DNA of 9,447 nt from NCBI GenBank assembly GCA_012799155.1, contig JAAZLV010000241.1:1-9447 (forward strand), read 5' to 3'. The notes below the pieces were generated by a model that saw only the letters and a program-made list of their open reading frames with translations, was not told where the DNA came from and searched no databases. Of this stretch, positions 1-6,805 are shown piece after piece (position 1 is the stretch's first letter; the number at the start of each line of letters is the position of its first letter). Origin of the DNA: Bacteroidales bacterium (lineage in GTDB: Bacteria > Bacteroidota > Bacteroidia > Bacteroidales > Dysgonomonadaceae). A program made the position numbers and the translations under genes.

Positions 1-1
1 C

Positions 2-550
2 GATCATGACCACGACCACGGTGATCACACCGGACATGATCATTCACAGGATGCACTCGATCCTCATGTATGGTCCTCCCCCCGTGCTATGCATGTATTT
101 GCACGAAACATGCTTGATGCGCTGGTGAAAGCCAACCCGGAGAGAGCCGAATACTACCGGGAGAACTATCGTCACCTCGCAGAAAAGATTGATGCGGTGG
201 ACAGCACACTCACCGCGTTGTTGAACAATGCCCCTTCCCGTTCTTTCATTATCTACCACCCCGCGTTGGGCTACCTTGCCCGCGATTACGGATTGCGGCA
301 GCACAGCATCGAGTTCGAGGGGAAGAAACCTTCACCGGCGCAGCTAAAGGAACTGGTGGACATGGCACGGCAGGAAGAGATCAACACCCTCTTCGTGCAA
401 CGGGGCTTTGACCTGAAAAATGGTGAAGTAATTTCCCGCGAGGTGGGTGCCGAACTGTTCGAGATCGATCCCCTGCGCTACGAATGGGACGAGGAGCTTA
501 TCAAGATTGCCACCATCCTCTCACGAGAACGCGATGAACAGACTAATTGA
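2..550 (+). CDS. znuA: Zinc-type ABC transporter substrate-binding protein (ZnuA-like), 3' part
   Basis: This is the C-terminal 182 codons of a metal-binding protein of the ZnuA/cluster A-I family; the 5' end lies upstream of the window. The visible part opens with a run rich in His and Asp (DHDHDHGDH, then GHDH), the charged loop typical of zinc-specific members. It is followed by DPHVW (about residues 20-24 of the visible part), which carries the conserved metal-ligand His. A second probable ligand His sits in YHPALGY (about residue 86), and the family-like tail pattern GAELFEIDPL is near the end. The protein would capture zinc outside the inner membrane and hand it to an ABC permease. The next gene, an ABC ATPase, starts 17 bases before this stop codon, which indicates translational coupling. 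In ZnuA relatives an acidic residue often stands where this protein has FVQRGFD; I would not infer changed specificity from that. Zinc rather than manganese is inferred from the His-rich loop. Confidence 0.9.
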   Translation, partial: DHDHDHGDHTGHDHSQDALDPHVWSSPRAMHVFARNMLDALVKANPERAEYYRENYRHLAEKIDAVDSTLTALLNNAPSRSFIIYHPALGYLARDYGLRQHSIEFEGKKPSPAQLKELVDMARQEEINTLFVQRGFDLKNGEVISREVGAELFEIDPLRYEWDEELIKIATILSRERDEQTN

Positions 551-1331
551 AATTACCAACCTGACGGTGGGTTACGAAAACAAGCCGGAGGTGTTGAATA
601 ACGTGTCACTCACCATATACGATGATGACTTCCTCGGTATCATCGGTCCCAACGGCGGGGGGAAGACCACCCTGCTGAAGACCGTACTGGGGCTGATCAC
701 ACCCGTAGGGGGTACCATTCAGTTCTTCGACGGCGAGCGGCAGGTGCCCTCGCTCAACATAGGCTACCTGCCGCAGATCAACCAGATAGATCGCAAGTTC
801 CCGATCTCTGTTTCTGAGGTGATTCTCTCGGGTCTGACCATGCGCAAGCAGCTCCTCAGACGATACAATGCTAATGATATACAGCGGGTTAGAGAGGTGG
901 CAGAGCGACTTGGCATCAGTGAGCTACTGCACCGGGCCATTGGGGAACTGTCGGGTGGACAACTGCAACGGGTGCTGCTGGGCAGGGCTATCATCGACAA
1001 TCCGAAGCTGATCATTCTGGATGAACCTAGCACCTACGTTGACAAACTCTTCGAGACCAATTTCTACAAGTTGTTGGGTGATATCAACAAGGAGATTGCC
1101 ATCATACTGGTATCTCACGATGTGGGTACCATCATCTCGCTGGTGAAGAACATCGCTTGTGTGAACCAGGGTCTCCATTACCACTCCGGCAGCGGAATAT
1201 CACAGGAGTGGCTGAACAAAGCTTACGACTCTTGTCCCATCGAACTACTAGGTCATGGTTCCCTGCCTCACCGTGTGCTGATGCAACATGACCATGACGA
1301 ATCTGTACCTCACACCCATTCACACGACTGA
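534..1331 (+). CDS. znuC: Metal (zinc) ABC transporter ATP-binding protein
   Basis: An ABC ATPase of 265 residues that would power zinc import at the cytoplasmic face of the inner membrane. All nucleotide-binding motifs are intact: Walker A GPNGGGKT (residues 38-45), Q-loop Gln81, signature LSGGQ (139-143), Walker B LIILDEP (159-165) and the H-loop His195. The C-terminus is His/Asp-rich (QHDHDE, then PHTHSHD), which suggests metal binding or sensing in the ATPase itself. I chose the ATG at 534, giving MNRLIEITNL, because the ABC fold begins immediately. A more upstream in-frame ATG at 447 would only translate znuA sequence in the wrong frame. The gene overlaps znuA by 17 bases, and the DUF456 gene starts three bases after its stop. 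ABC importers of this class need a membrane permease, and none is encoded downstream here. It must lie upstream of the window or elsewhere. Confidence 0.93.
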   Translation: MNRLIEITNLTVGYENKPEVLNNVSLTIYDDDFLGIIGPNGGGKTTLLKTVLGLITPVGGTIQFFDGERQVPSLNIGYLPQINQIDRKFPISVSEVILSGLTMRKQLLRRYNANDIQRVREVAERLGISELLHRAIGELSGGQLQRVLLGRAIIDNPKLIILDEPSTYVDKLFETNFYKLLGDINKEIAIILVSHDVGTIISLVKNIACVNQGLHYHSGSGISQEWLNKAYDSCPIELLGHGSLPHRVLMQHDHDESVPHTHSHD

Positions 1332-1334
1332 TCC

Positions 1335-1817
1335 ATGGGCGATACGATTGGAATCATCTTTGCAGTGCTATTGCTGGTGGTAGGTGCCATCGGTACCGTA
1401 GCCCCGGTGATTCCCGGGGTGCCGCTCAGTTGGGGTGGCCTCCTGCTGCTGAAGTTTCTTCCCTCATTGCAGGATGAAATTTCCTGGACGACAATTGTGT
1501 TGCTGGGGATTCTGACATTGGGAGTCACACTGCTTGACAATATTCTTCCAGTCTGGGGTACGAAAAAGCTGGGGGGTAACAAAAAAGTGGTGTGGGGTGC
1601 CACCATAGGACTGCTGGTGGGCTTCTTCCTCGGACCCTGGGGCATTATCTTCGGTCCCTTTGCAGGTGCTTTTGCAGGAGGCATCCTCTCGGGTACTAAG
1701 TTCCTCCAGGCAGTGAAACATGCCACCGGTGCCTTTCTTGGTTACATTACGGGGTTGGTTCTCAAGCTGATTACCGTGGGGTTGATCGTTTTCTTTTTCT
1801 TGCGGGTATTGCTGTGA
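1335..1817 (+). CDS. DUF456 family membrane protein
   Basis: A 160-residue, very hydrophobic, glycine-rich protein matching the DUF456 family, which has no assigned biochemical function. The N-terminal pattern GAIGTVAPVIPGVPLSWGG (about 17-35) is the family hallmark: a membrane helix followed by a Pro/Gly-rich reentrant-looking turn. Likely membrane segments are about 5-25, 52-74, a long Gly-rich stretch 85-118 with small-residue helix-packing motifs, and 131-158. The start ATG lies three bases after the znuC stop, so it is probably co-transcribed with the znu genes. It is too short and of the wrong type to be the ABC-3 permease ZnuB, although it sits where znuB could be expected. The link to zinc transport rests only on position. 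The next gene is convergent and begins 91 bases on; I saw no convincing terminator in that gap. Confidence 0.85.
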   Translation: MGDTIGIIFAVLLLVVGAIGTVAPVIPGVPLSWGGLLLLKFLPSLQDEISWTTIVLLGILTLGVTLLDNILPVWGTKKLGGNKKVVWGATIGLLVGFFLGPWGIIFGPFAGAFAGGILSGTKFLQAVKHATGAFLGYITGLVLKLITVGLIVFFFLRVLL

Positions 1818-1908
1818 AATCGCTCTTTGATGCAGGTGTGAAGTACAACCTTGTTTTCGTCATGAGTTCTACCGGGCTACTTTTCTCCTGTGCGAATCAA
1901 CCTCCGTT

Positions 1909-2298
1909 TTACAAGAACCACTGTTGCTCATCAGGTACCGGCAGACGACAGGATTCCCTCTTGCCAAACCATCTGTACCTGTTCTTTGCCACGAATGCGT
2001 AAAGTACGTTTGAGATTTTCAGGGGTATAATCCTCAAGAGACGGGAGAGCCAGACATATCCTTTCAGCTCTCTGGTAATGCCGATCACCGCCTCCATCCC
2101 TTCCAGCCACTCATCATCATCAATAAGGACAATCGTTTTCAGCATGGAATCGGTTTTGCCATGTTGTTCCAGCAATAGCCCTCCCTTTTCACCTTGTTGG
2201 GGTACAAAGCGAAAGATATGTTGTTTATCCCGTTTCAGGATAAAATTGACGGTGTCATTGCAGAAGTTGCAGACACCGTCAAATAGGATTATTTTCAT
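1909..2298 (-). CDS. DCC family thiol-disulfide oxidoreductase-like protein (DUF393)
   Basis: A 129-residue protein of the DCC/DUF393 family, named for the DxxCxxC signature. Here it is FDGVCNFC at residues 6-13, with Cys10 and Cys13 as the predicted redox pair. The tail pattern [13 protein letters not shown] followed by Cys117 (ESCRLP) is also characteristic. The family is predicted to be thioredoxin-like, but substrates are not established, so the role is best given as a putative cytoplasmic thiol oxidoreductase. No signal peptide is visible. Its ATG overlaps the asd stop codon in an ATGA arrangement (2295-2298), so translation is very probably coupled to asd and it shares the asd promoter. 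A functional link to asd is not evident: the reductase uses an active-site Cys, but redox protection of it would be speculation. Confidence 0.88.
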   Translation of the reverse strand: MKIILFDGVCNFCNDTVNFILKRDKQHIFRFVPQQGEKGGLLLEQHGKTDSMLKTIVLIDDDEWLEGMEAVIGITRELKGYVWLSRLLRIIPLKISNVLYAFVAKNRYRWFGKRESCRLPVPDEQQWFL

Positions 2299-3293
2299 TG
2301 TTTGATCAGGTACTCAGCAATCTGAACAGCGTTCAGTGCGGCACCCTTGCGGATCTGATCCGATACGGACCAGAAGCTGAGTCCCTTGTCGTTGGTCAGG
2401 TCCTTGCGGATACGACCCACGTAGACAGGATCCTTCCCGCTGAGGTCTAACGGCATGGGGTACTCCTTGTTGGTGGGATTGTCGATCACCACCACTCCAT
2501 CGGCTTTTTCAAACGCCTCACGCGCTTCTGCTACCGATATGGGTCGTTCCGTTTCCAGCCAGATCGCCTCAGAGTGGGCCCGCATCACCGGTACCCGGAC
2601 GCAGGTGGCACTCACCGCGATGTCGGCGTGCATGATCTTACGCGTCTCGTGGTACATCTTCATCTCCTCCTTGGTATAACCGTTCTCTGTGAAAACGTCC
2701 ACCTGTGGAATCAGATTGTAGGCAAGCTGATAGGCGAACTTGTTGATGGTGGGTTGCTCGCCGTTTACCAACTGTCTCTGTTGTTCTTCCAGCTCCTGCA
2801 TCGCTGCAGCTCCTGCACCCGATGCTGCCTGATAGGTGGCCACATGCACTTTCGTGATGGGGGATAGATCGTTGATCGCTTTTAGCGCCACCACCAGCTG
2901 TGCTGTTGTGCAATTGGGGTTGGCAATGATGTTGCGAGGGGTGTTGAGTGCATCGGCAGCATTCACTTCGGGTACCACCAGGGGTACATCTTCCTCCATG
3001 CGGAAGGCACTGGAGTTATCGATCATGATGGCTCCGTGTTTGGTGATTGTGTCGGCGAACTCGATGGAGGTGCCACCACCCGCCGAAACGAAAGCTATAT
3101 CGATTCCCTTGAAATCGTCGTTGTGCTGCAGCTCTTTCACTTTAATCTCCTTGCCTTTGAAGCTATAGGTGGTGCCGGCACTGCGTGATGAGCCGAACAA
3201 AACAAGTTCATCCAAGGGGAAGTTCCTCTGTTCCAGTACGCGTAGCAGTTCTTGTCCTACTGCTCCGCTGGTTCCTACAATCGCGATGTTCAT
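2295..3293 (-). CDS. asd: Aspartate-semialdehyde dehydrogenase
   Basis: A 332-residue enzyme that reduces aspartyl phosphate to aspartate semialdehyde with NADPH. This is the branch point to lysine/diaminopimelate and to Thr, Met and Ile. The N-terminal nucleotide-binding loop GTSGAVG is at residues 7-13. The catalytic Cys128 lies in NPNCTTAQ, the substrate-binding stretch TKEEMKM at about 207-213, and the general-base His240 in [11 protein letters not shown]. Length and motif order are normal for the bacterial family, so I see no sign of damage. The start gives [10 protein letters not shown], with the Rossmann strand beginning at once, so no other start is sensible. No Shine-Dalgarno sequence lies close to this ATG; a perfect AGGAGG sits about 38 bases upstream and instead fits a short leader ORF (separate entry). 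The DCC-family gene overlaps its stop codon by four bases. Confidence 0.97.
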   Translation of the reverse strand: MNIAIVGTSGAVGQELLRVLEQRNFPLDELVLFGSSRSAGTTYSFKGKEIKVKELQHNDDFKGIDIAFVSAGGGTSIEFADTITKHGAIMIDNSSAFRMEEDVPLVVPEVNAADALNTPRNIIANPNCTTAQLVVALKAINDLSPITKVHVATYQAASGAGAAAMQELEEQQRQLVNGEQPTINKFAYQLAYNLIPQVDVFTENGYTKEEMKMYHETRKIMHADIAVSATCVRVPVMRAHSEAIWLETERPISVAEAREAFEKADGVVVIDNPTNKEYPMPLDLSGKDPVYVGRIRKDLTNDKGLSFWSVSDQIRKGAALNAVQIAEYLIKQ

Positions 3294-3325
3294 GAGAATA
3301 AAATTTTAATTATGTTGATAACCAA
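3290..3325 (-). other. Candidate leader mini-ORF overlapping the asd start (11 codons)
   Basis: Reading the minus strand, a perfect AGGAGG (3331-3336) is followed after five bases by a TTG codon. That TTG opens a frame encoding (M)[10 protein letters not shown] and ending in TGA, and the TGA overlaps the asd ATG in an ATGA arrangement. Four of its 11 codons are Ile and one is Lys, and both are end products of the pathway that asd serves. Such an arrangement would allow translational coupling or attenuation-like control. Against it: the start would be TTG, the stretch is AT-rich (which by itself favours Ile, Asn and Lys), and Bacteroidota seldom rely on Shine-Dalgarno sequences. Treat it as a possibility. 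Confidence 0.3.
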
Positions 3326-3334
3326 ATGGACCTC

Positions 3335-3367
3335 CTAGTTCATCATTGCTGAATGAGAGAAGATCAT
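3335..3367 (-). other. Candidate upstream leader mini-ORF of asd (10 codons)
   Basis: On the minus strand an ATG at 3367 opens a ten-codon frame, MIFSHSAMMN, closed by a TAG that touches the AGGAGG preceding the second mini-ORF. It lies within the predicted asd transcript if the promoter at 3382-3413 is used. Three of ten codons are Met, another product of the aspartate pathway. If the nearer -7-like element at 3369-3376 is the true promoter, this ORF would start too early to be transcribed. Very short ORFs occur by chance, so confidence is low. Confidence 0.2.
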
Positions 3368-3381
3368 GCAAATGTAAACCA

Positions 3382-3413
3382 CAAAGATATATAAAAGCCG
3401 ATAAAAGAAGCAA
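3382..3413 (-). promoter_or_regulatory. Bacteroidota-type promoter for asd
   Basis: On the minus strand TATCTTTG (3389-3382) matches the TAnnTTTG -7 element exactly, with TTG (3413-3411) 21 bases upstream as the -33 element. Transcription would begin near 3375, giving a leader of about 80 bases before asd. A second perfect -7 match, TACATTTG (3376-3369), lies 13 bases further downstream but lacks a well-placed TTG. This promoter would serve asd and the DCC-family gene. Confidence 0.6.
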
Positions 3414-3437
3414 TTTGTAAATGTTAAAGTATAATTT

Positions 3438-3782
3438 TTACCGGATGGCAATCTTTTTCGTAATCTTCCCTATTTTTAAGATGTAGTATCCCCTGGGCAG
3501 ATTGACCGGGTATTCACCAGTACCGGGTGGTATGCGGCGACTGTAGACCTTAACTCCCATGATGTTGAAAATTTCCAGAATCATTTCTTGCTGGAGATTC
3601 TCTACTAGAATCCTGTTTTCAAATACCTTTATTTCAATTACCGGTTCCTTGTAATCCCCCGCTTGTTTGATCGTGTCAGTTTGTTGCACCATGCCCCTAG
3701 TAGGATTGTTTTCCTGCCCCAAGGCAGGAAAGGCGGTAGCACAGGTAAAAGCCAACAGCAAGATGAGGTAGAATTGTTTCAT
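3438..3782 (-). CDS. Small secreted protein with T9SS-type C-terminal sorting domain
   Basis: A 114-residue protein with a typical signal peptide (MKQFYLILLLAFTCATAFPA, cleavage likely near residues 22-24, after LGQ or ALG). A short polar linker of about 25 residues follows, and then a beta-rich domain from about residue 48 to the end. The domain pattern is ILVENL, EIFNIMGVKVY, a charged turn, YPVNLPRGYYILKIG, ending KKIAIR. This resembles the type A C-terminal sorting domain recognised by the type IX secretion system. In most substrates that domain is the tail of a much larger enzyme or adhesin; here almost nothing precedes it. The product may be a tiny exported or surface-attached protein, a remnant of a larger gene, or a periplasmic protein that merely shares the fold. 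The start lies 15 bases after the rnz stop, so it may be the last gene of that operon. A weak -7-like element (3801-3808) could give separate transcription. Confidence 0.75.
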   Translation of the reverse strand: MKQFYLILLLAFTCATAFPALGQENNPTRGMVQQTDTIKQAGDYKEPVIEIKVFENRILVENLQQEMILEIFNIMGVKVYSRRIPPGTGEYPVNLPRGYYILKIGKITKKIAIR

Positions 3783-3797
3783 TGGCAGTTGATTCTA

Positions 3798-4712
3798 TCA
3801 CAAAGATAGTATTTTTCCTTCATCAGCCAGTTCCACTTCCGGAAAGAGTGCTTTGGCTTCATTGAGCAGTGTCACCAATTCATTGTAACGCGATGAAAAG
3901 TGTCCGATTACCAGTTTCTTTGCACCGGCAGCAGCTGCGATCTCGGCAGCCTGACGGGCGGTGGAGTGGTAGGTCTCAGTAGCCCTGTTCAACTCACTTT
4001 CGGCAAAGGTGGCTTCGTGATAGAGCAGATCTACTCCCTCGATATAGGGGATGATTTCAGGAGCATAGACGGTGTCGGAGCAGTAGGCATAACGTCTTGG
4101 CGGGGCTGCCGGATGGGTGAGGATCCTATTGGGGATTACAGTCCCGTCGCTGGTGACAAAATCGGCCCCCCCCTTGATGGCGGGGATCTCTTTGATCGGA
4201 ATGTTGTAGTAGTTGATCATCTCCCGGATGATATGGTTTGGGGCCTCCTTCTCCTCGAAAAGAAAACCGTTGGTATTTATCCGGTGTTTTAGTGGAAAGG
4301 AGCTGATTCGGATGTTATTGTTCTCATAGATCAGCTCCTTTTTCAGGGGATTCAGCGGATGGAGATGAATCATAAAAGATAAATGGTTGCCCATGTAGGT
4401 CAACAGGGGTTTGAGCATAAAATCAATCTCCTTATGGGCATAAATATGCAGATCGGTAGTACGTCCCAACAGGCTGAGGGTGGAAATGAGCCCGGGCAGG
4501 CCAAAGATATGGTCGCCATGCAGGTGGGAGATAAAGAGGCTGTGCAGTTTCCCGATGCGGGCTTTGTACTTTCTCATCTGCAGCTGTGTTCCCTCCCCGC
4601 AGTCTATCATGAATAGCTTCTCGTTTAGCTCCACCAATTGTGATGGTGGGTTGTGCAGGGTGGTGGGCATGGCGGAGCCGCAACCGAGGATTGTGATGTC
4701 AAACCTTGTCAT
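3798..4712 (-). CDS. rnz: Ribonuclease Z (tRNA 3' processing endonuclease)
   Basis: A 304-residue metallo-beta-lactamase-fold nuclease of the RNase Z type, which cuts tRNA precursors just after the discriminator base so that CCA can be added. The metal-binding signature HLHGDH is at residues 63-68, and the N-terminal GCGSAMPT (10-17) and DCGEGTQ (37-43) are characteristic. Further ligands are plausibly the Asp of CSDTVYAP, the His of YHEATF and the His of VIGHFSSRY. Length is normal for the short bacterial form. The role fits the genome: the tRNA-Lys gene in this window does not encode CCA, so its 3' end must be trimmed and extended. The ATG lies one base after the queE stop, indicating one transcription unit with queD and queE. 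I see no independent promoter of consensus quality in front of it. Confidence 0.95.
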   Translation of the reverse strand: MTRFDITILGCGSAMPTTLHNPPSQLVELNEKLFMIDCGEGTQLQMRKYKARIGKLHSLFISHLHGDHIFGLPGLISTLSLLGRTTDLHIYAHKEIDFMLKPLLTYMGNHLSFMIHLHPLNPLKKELIYENNNIRISSFPLKHRINTNGFLFEEKEAPNHIIREMINYYNIPIKEIPAIKGGADFVTSDGTVIPNRILTHPAAPPRRYAYCSDTVYAPEIIPYIEGVDLLYHEATFAESELNRATETYHSTARQAAEIAAAAGAKKLVIGHFSSRYNELVTLLNEAKALFPEVELADEGKILSL

Positions 4713-4713
4713 G

Positions 4714-5295
4714 TCAGCGGATCCCGATCAATTTGTGCGTCTGCAGACTGAGTGCCCACACTGGGTTCAGTCTGACCAGTGAGATGCAGTAATCGACATT
4801 CTCCGGAATCATCTTTTGGTTGTCAAAGATGGGACTCAGCAGATATCTTTCCGATTTGGGAAGGATGGTGATGTCGGGCAACGGGTCACCTTTTTCTATT
4901 GGGAAACGCAATTCATCTACGATAGGTATCAGCTCTTTCACCTTTTCGAAATGCTGTTTGGGACTACAGGTGATATAGTCTATTCCTTTCGGTACGCGAC
5001 GGGTGCCATTGGTTTCAATGGCCTGGGAGTATCCTCTCTCCTTGAAGAAGTCTACCACCTCGTCGGTCAGTTGGAGGGTGGGTTCACCCCCAGTCCATAC
5101 AATCCATTTGCATGGCCAGCTTTCAATCTCGTTCAACACTTCCTCAAGTGTCATTTTTACTCCCCTTTCAAAGTCGGTATCGCAGAAGCTGCATGCCAGG
5201 TTGCACTTGGCCAGACGGATGAAGATGGATGCCTGTCCGGTACGTCCTCCCTCCCCCTGGAGAGAGTAGAAGATCTCATTCACATTCAGGTTCAT
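4714..5295 (-). CDS. queE: 7-carboxy-7-deazaguanine synthase (radical SAM)
   Basis: A 193-residue radical SAM enzyme that converts 6-carboxytetrahydropterin to 7-carboxy-7-deazaguanine in the queuosine/7-deazaguanine pathway. It begins MNLNVNEIFYSLQGEG, the family's usual N-terminus. The cluster-binding cysteines are Cys31, Cys35 and Cys38 (CNLACSFC), and the SAM-binding stretch WTGGEP is at 67-72. The C-terminal LQTHKLIGIR is typical. An in-frame ATG nine codons upstream, at 5322, would add MKHPRQQLS and lengthen the overlap with queD from 20 to 47 bases. I prefer 5295 because the conserved domain starts there. It works directly after the product of queD, the gene upstream. The remaining pathway genes, queC and queF, are not in this window. 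Confidence 0.93.
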   Translation of the reverse strand: MNLNVNEIFYSLQGEGGRTGQASIFIRLAKCNLACSFCDTDFERGVKMTLEEVLNEIESWPCKWIVWTGGEPTLQLTDEVVDFFKERGYSQAIETNGTRRVPKGIDYITCSPKQHFEKVKELIPIVDELRFPIEKGDPLPDITILPKSERYLLSPIFDNQKMIPENVDYCISLVRLNPVWALSLQTHKLIGIR

Positions 5296-5641
5296 AGATA
5301 GCTGTTGTCTTGGGTGTTTCACTTACTTCGATGGCATACAGCTCCGGAAGCAGTGGCTTGAAGTGATCGAAGATCATCTTTGCCAGGTTCTCTGCCGAGG
5401 AGTTGAGCGGAGCCATGATGTCGTTGAGGTTGCGGTGGTCAAGTTGTGAGTCGATATACTCCTTCACCACCCGTAATTCGTTGTAATCGCGTACGAACCC
5501 CTGACTGTTCAGCATTTCGGCTCGCAGATGAACAGTGACCACATAGTTGTGTCCATGCAGCCGGCTGCAGGGATGATCATCGGGGAGGCCGTGCAACAAG
5601 TGGGCTGCCGAGAAATGAAATTGCTTGCTTATCTTGTACAT
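5276..5641 (-). CDS. queD: 6-carboxy-5,6,7,8-tetrahydropterin synthase
   Basis: A 121-residue enzyme of the 6-pyruvoyl-tetrahydropterin synthase/QueD family. It turns dihydroneopterin triphosphate into 6-carboxytetrahydropterin, the substrate of the adjacent queE product. Zinc ligands His14 (SAAH), His29 and His31 (HGHN) and the catalytic Cys25 (HPCSRLHGH) are all present. DHRNLND and the C-terminal ETPKTTAIYEPE match the family closely. The length is normal for the single-domain form. The start at 5641 lies 19 bases after the stop of the EEP gene, and no promoter-like element is visible in the gap, so it is probably read from upstream. Its stop codon overlaps queE, which suggests coupled production of the two consecutive enzymes. 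Confidence 0.95.
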   Translation of the reverse strand: MYKISKQFHFSAAHLLHGLPDDHPCSRLHGHNYVVTVHLRAEMLNSQGFVRDYNELRVVKEYIDSQLDHRNLNDIMAPLNSSAENLAKMIFDHFKPLLPELYAIEVSETPKTTAIYEPECE

Positions 5642-5659
5642 TGAGAATGTGCTGATGTT

Positions 5660-6805
5660 TTACTCTTTTTCTTCGCTGTTGTCCACCCATTTCAGGTGGG
5701 TTCTGAGCGGATAATGGTCTGAAAATGGTACCCTGTCGACTTTTGTCCGGAAAGGTTTCAATTCTTCACTGTGAAGGATGTAATCGATTCGAAACAGGAA
5801 GAGGTCCTCATGATAGGTGATCCCCGGCCCAAAAGCAGTGGAGACGTAGGCATCCTTCAGTCCCTTTTTCATCCTTGAGTAGGCGTATGAGATAGGGGTA
5901 TCGTTGAAGTCGCCGCAGATGATGGTCCCCTCAGTTTTCTGTGTCGCAATAAACCTCTTCACTTTCTCAACCTGTTGGGCACGCATGCGGTAGGCATTGC
6001 CCAATCGGCTGCGGATGTTGCTGGCAACCTGTTCCAACTTTACCGAGTCGCTGTTCTGGATGAAATCGCTGTAGAGCTTCTTGTCCTCCGCCATGATGCT
6101 GTTCGACTCCAGGTGTACATTCGCTACCGTGTATCTCTTTCCCTCGATGTTGATGGTGTAAACCGCTGCACCATTGTAGGAGGATTCGAAAACGATCTCT
6201 TTCGTATCCTCAATGGGATGCTTTGAGAAACATGCCAATCCGAAGATATGATATTTTCCGGAAGATTCCAAACCTGTAACCGATCTATAAGGATACTTAT
6301 TCAGAATGCGATTCACATCTCTCTGTGAAAAGATCGATTGTCCAGTCTTGCTCACCAGATACTCTTGCAGGCAGACAATGTCGGCATCAGTCGCCGCGAT
6401 ATAATCGAGGATAGGGTGCTCCTCAGAGTTCTTGTTCCGTTCTTCCGGAAAGCCTTGCACGTTGTAGGTCAGCACTTCTATTGTGCCGTGGGGCTCTTTC
6501 ACCGGGAAGAGATTCATTGGGAAGAAAGTGGTGACCGGTTTGTGGCAGATGAGGATTGCCGCCAGGGAAATCAGGGCCAACTTCCACTTCGAGAAAAAGA
6601 TCCAGAAGAGGAGGTAGGCCACATTGAGCAGGAAGATGAGACCGAACCCCAACCCAATGTATGAGAAGAGGTTGGTCTTCAGTGGTGACACCTTCCAGGA
6701 TAGAAAGGAAGTGAAGAGCAACAGGATCACGACCAGGTTGGTGGCAAAGATGATCCACTTGACAATGTCCCTGAACGACCGCTTTTTTTTACTTTTTGCT
6801 CGCAT
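5660..6805 (-). CDS. Membrane-anchored endonuclease/exonuclease/phosphatase family protein
   Basis: A 381-residue protein with a very basic N-terminus (MRAKSKKKRS), three predicted membrane helices (about 14-35, 48-71 and 76-88) and a C-terminal endonuclease/exonuclease/phosphatase (EEP) catalytic domain. Catalytic signatures are intact: TYNVQGF with Asn115, CLQEY with Glu148, NVHLES with His231, GDFNDTP with Asp299 and Asn301, RIDYIL with Asp341, and SDHYPL with Asp363-His364. The fold serves DNA/RNA nucleases, phosphodiesterases and sphingomyelinase-like enzymes, and the substrate cannot be told from sequence. The helix count and the positively charged start suggest the catalytic domain faces the periplasm, but this is inference. 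An upstream in-frame ATG at 6826 would add seven residues (MKKRNFS). I chose 6805 because an A-rich stretch precedes it and the overlap with the rhomboid gene is then only 17 bases. Confidence 0.88.
   Translation of the reverse strand: MRAKSKKKRSFRDIVKWIIFATNLVVILLLFTSFLSWKVSPLKTNLFSYIGLGFGLIFLLNVAYLLFWIFFSKWKLALISLAAILICHKPVTTFFPMNLFPVKEPHGTIEVLTYNVQGFPEERNKNSEEHPILDYIAATDADIVCLQEYLVSKTGQSIFSQRDVNRILNKYPYRSVTGLESSGKYHIFGLACFSKHPIEDTKEIVFESSYNGAAVYTINIEGKRYTVANVHLESNSIMAEDKKLYSDFIQNSDSVKLEQVASNIRSRLGNAYRMRAQQVEKVKRFIATQKTEGTIICGDFNDTPISYAYSRMKKGLKDAYVSTAFGPGITYHEDLFLFRIDYILHSEELKPFRTKVDRVPFSDHYPLRTHLKWVDNSEEKE

Noticed and set aside
1..45. Alternating GAT/CAC run that looks like a DNA repeat
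   Set aside because: It is the coding sequence of the ZnuA His/Asp-rich loop, not a separate repeat element.
447..533. An earlier in-frame start for the znuC-like gene
   Set aside because: The extra 29 residues only read the znuA 3' end out of frame, and the ABC domain starts exactly at the ATG at 534.
1814..2002. A plus-strand 62-codon frame starting with GTG at the DUF456 stop
   Set aside because: Its second half lies antisense to the well-supported DCC-family gene, it matches no family, and its composition looks like spacer plus shadow sequence.
3801..3808. Second TATCTTTG -7 match before the small sorting-domain gene
   Set aside because: There is no TTG at the proper distance and the sequence is constrained as rnz coding DNA, so I did not list it as a promoter.
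3795..3809. Small hairpin CTATC-ACAAA-GATAG at the rnz stop codon
   Set aside because: A five-bp stem without a T run is too weak for a terminator, and the same bases form the rnz 3' end.
5296..5322. Upstream start of queE at 5322
   Set aside because: It increases the overlap with queD and adds nine residues not typical of the family, which begins near MNLNVNEIF. It is not fully excluded.
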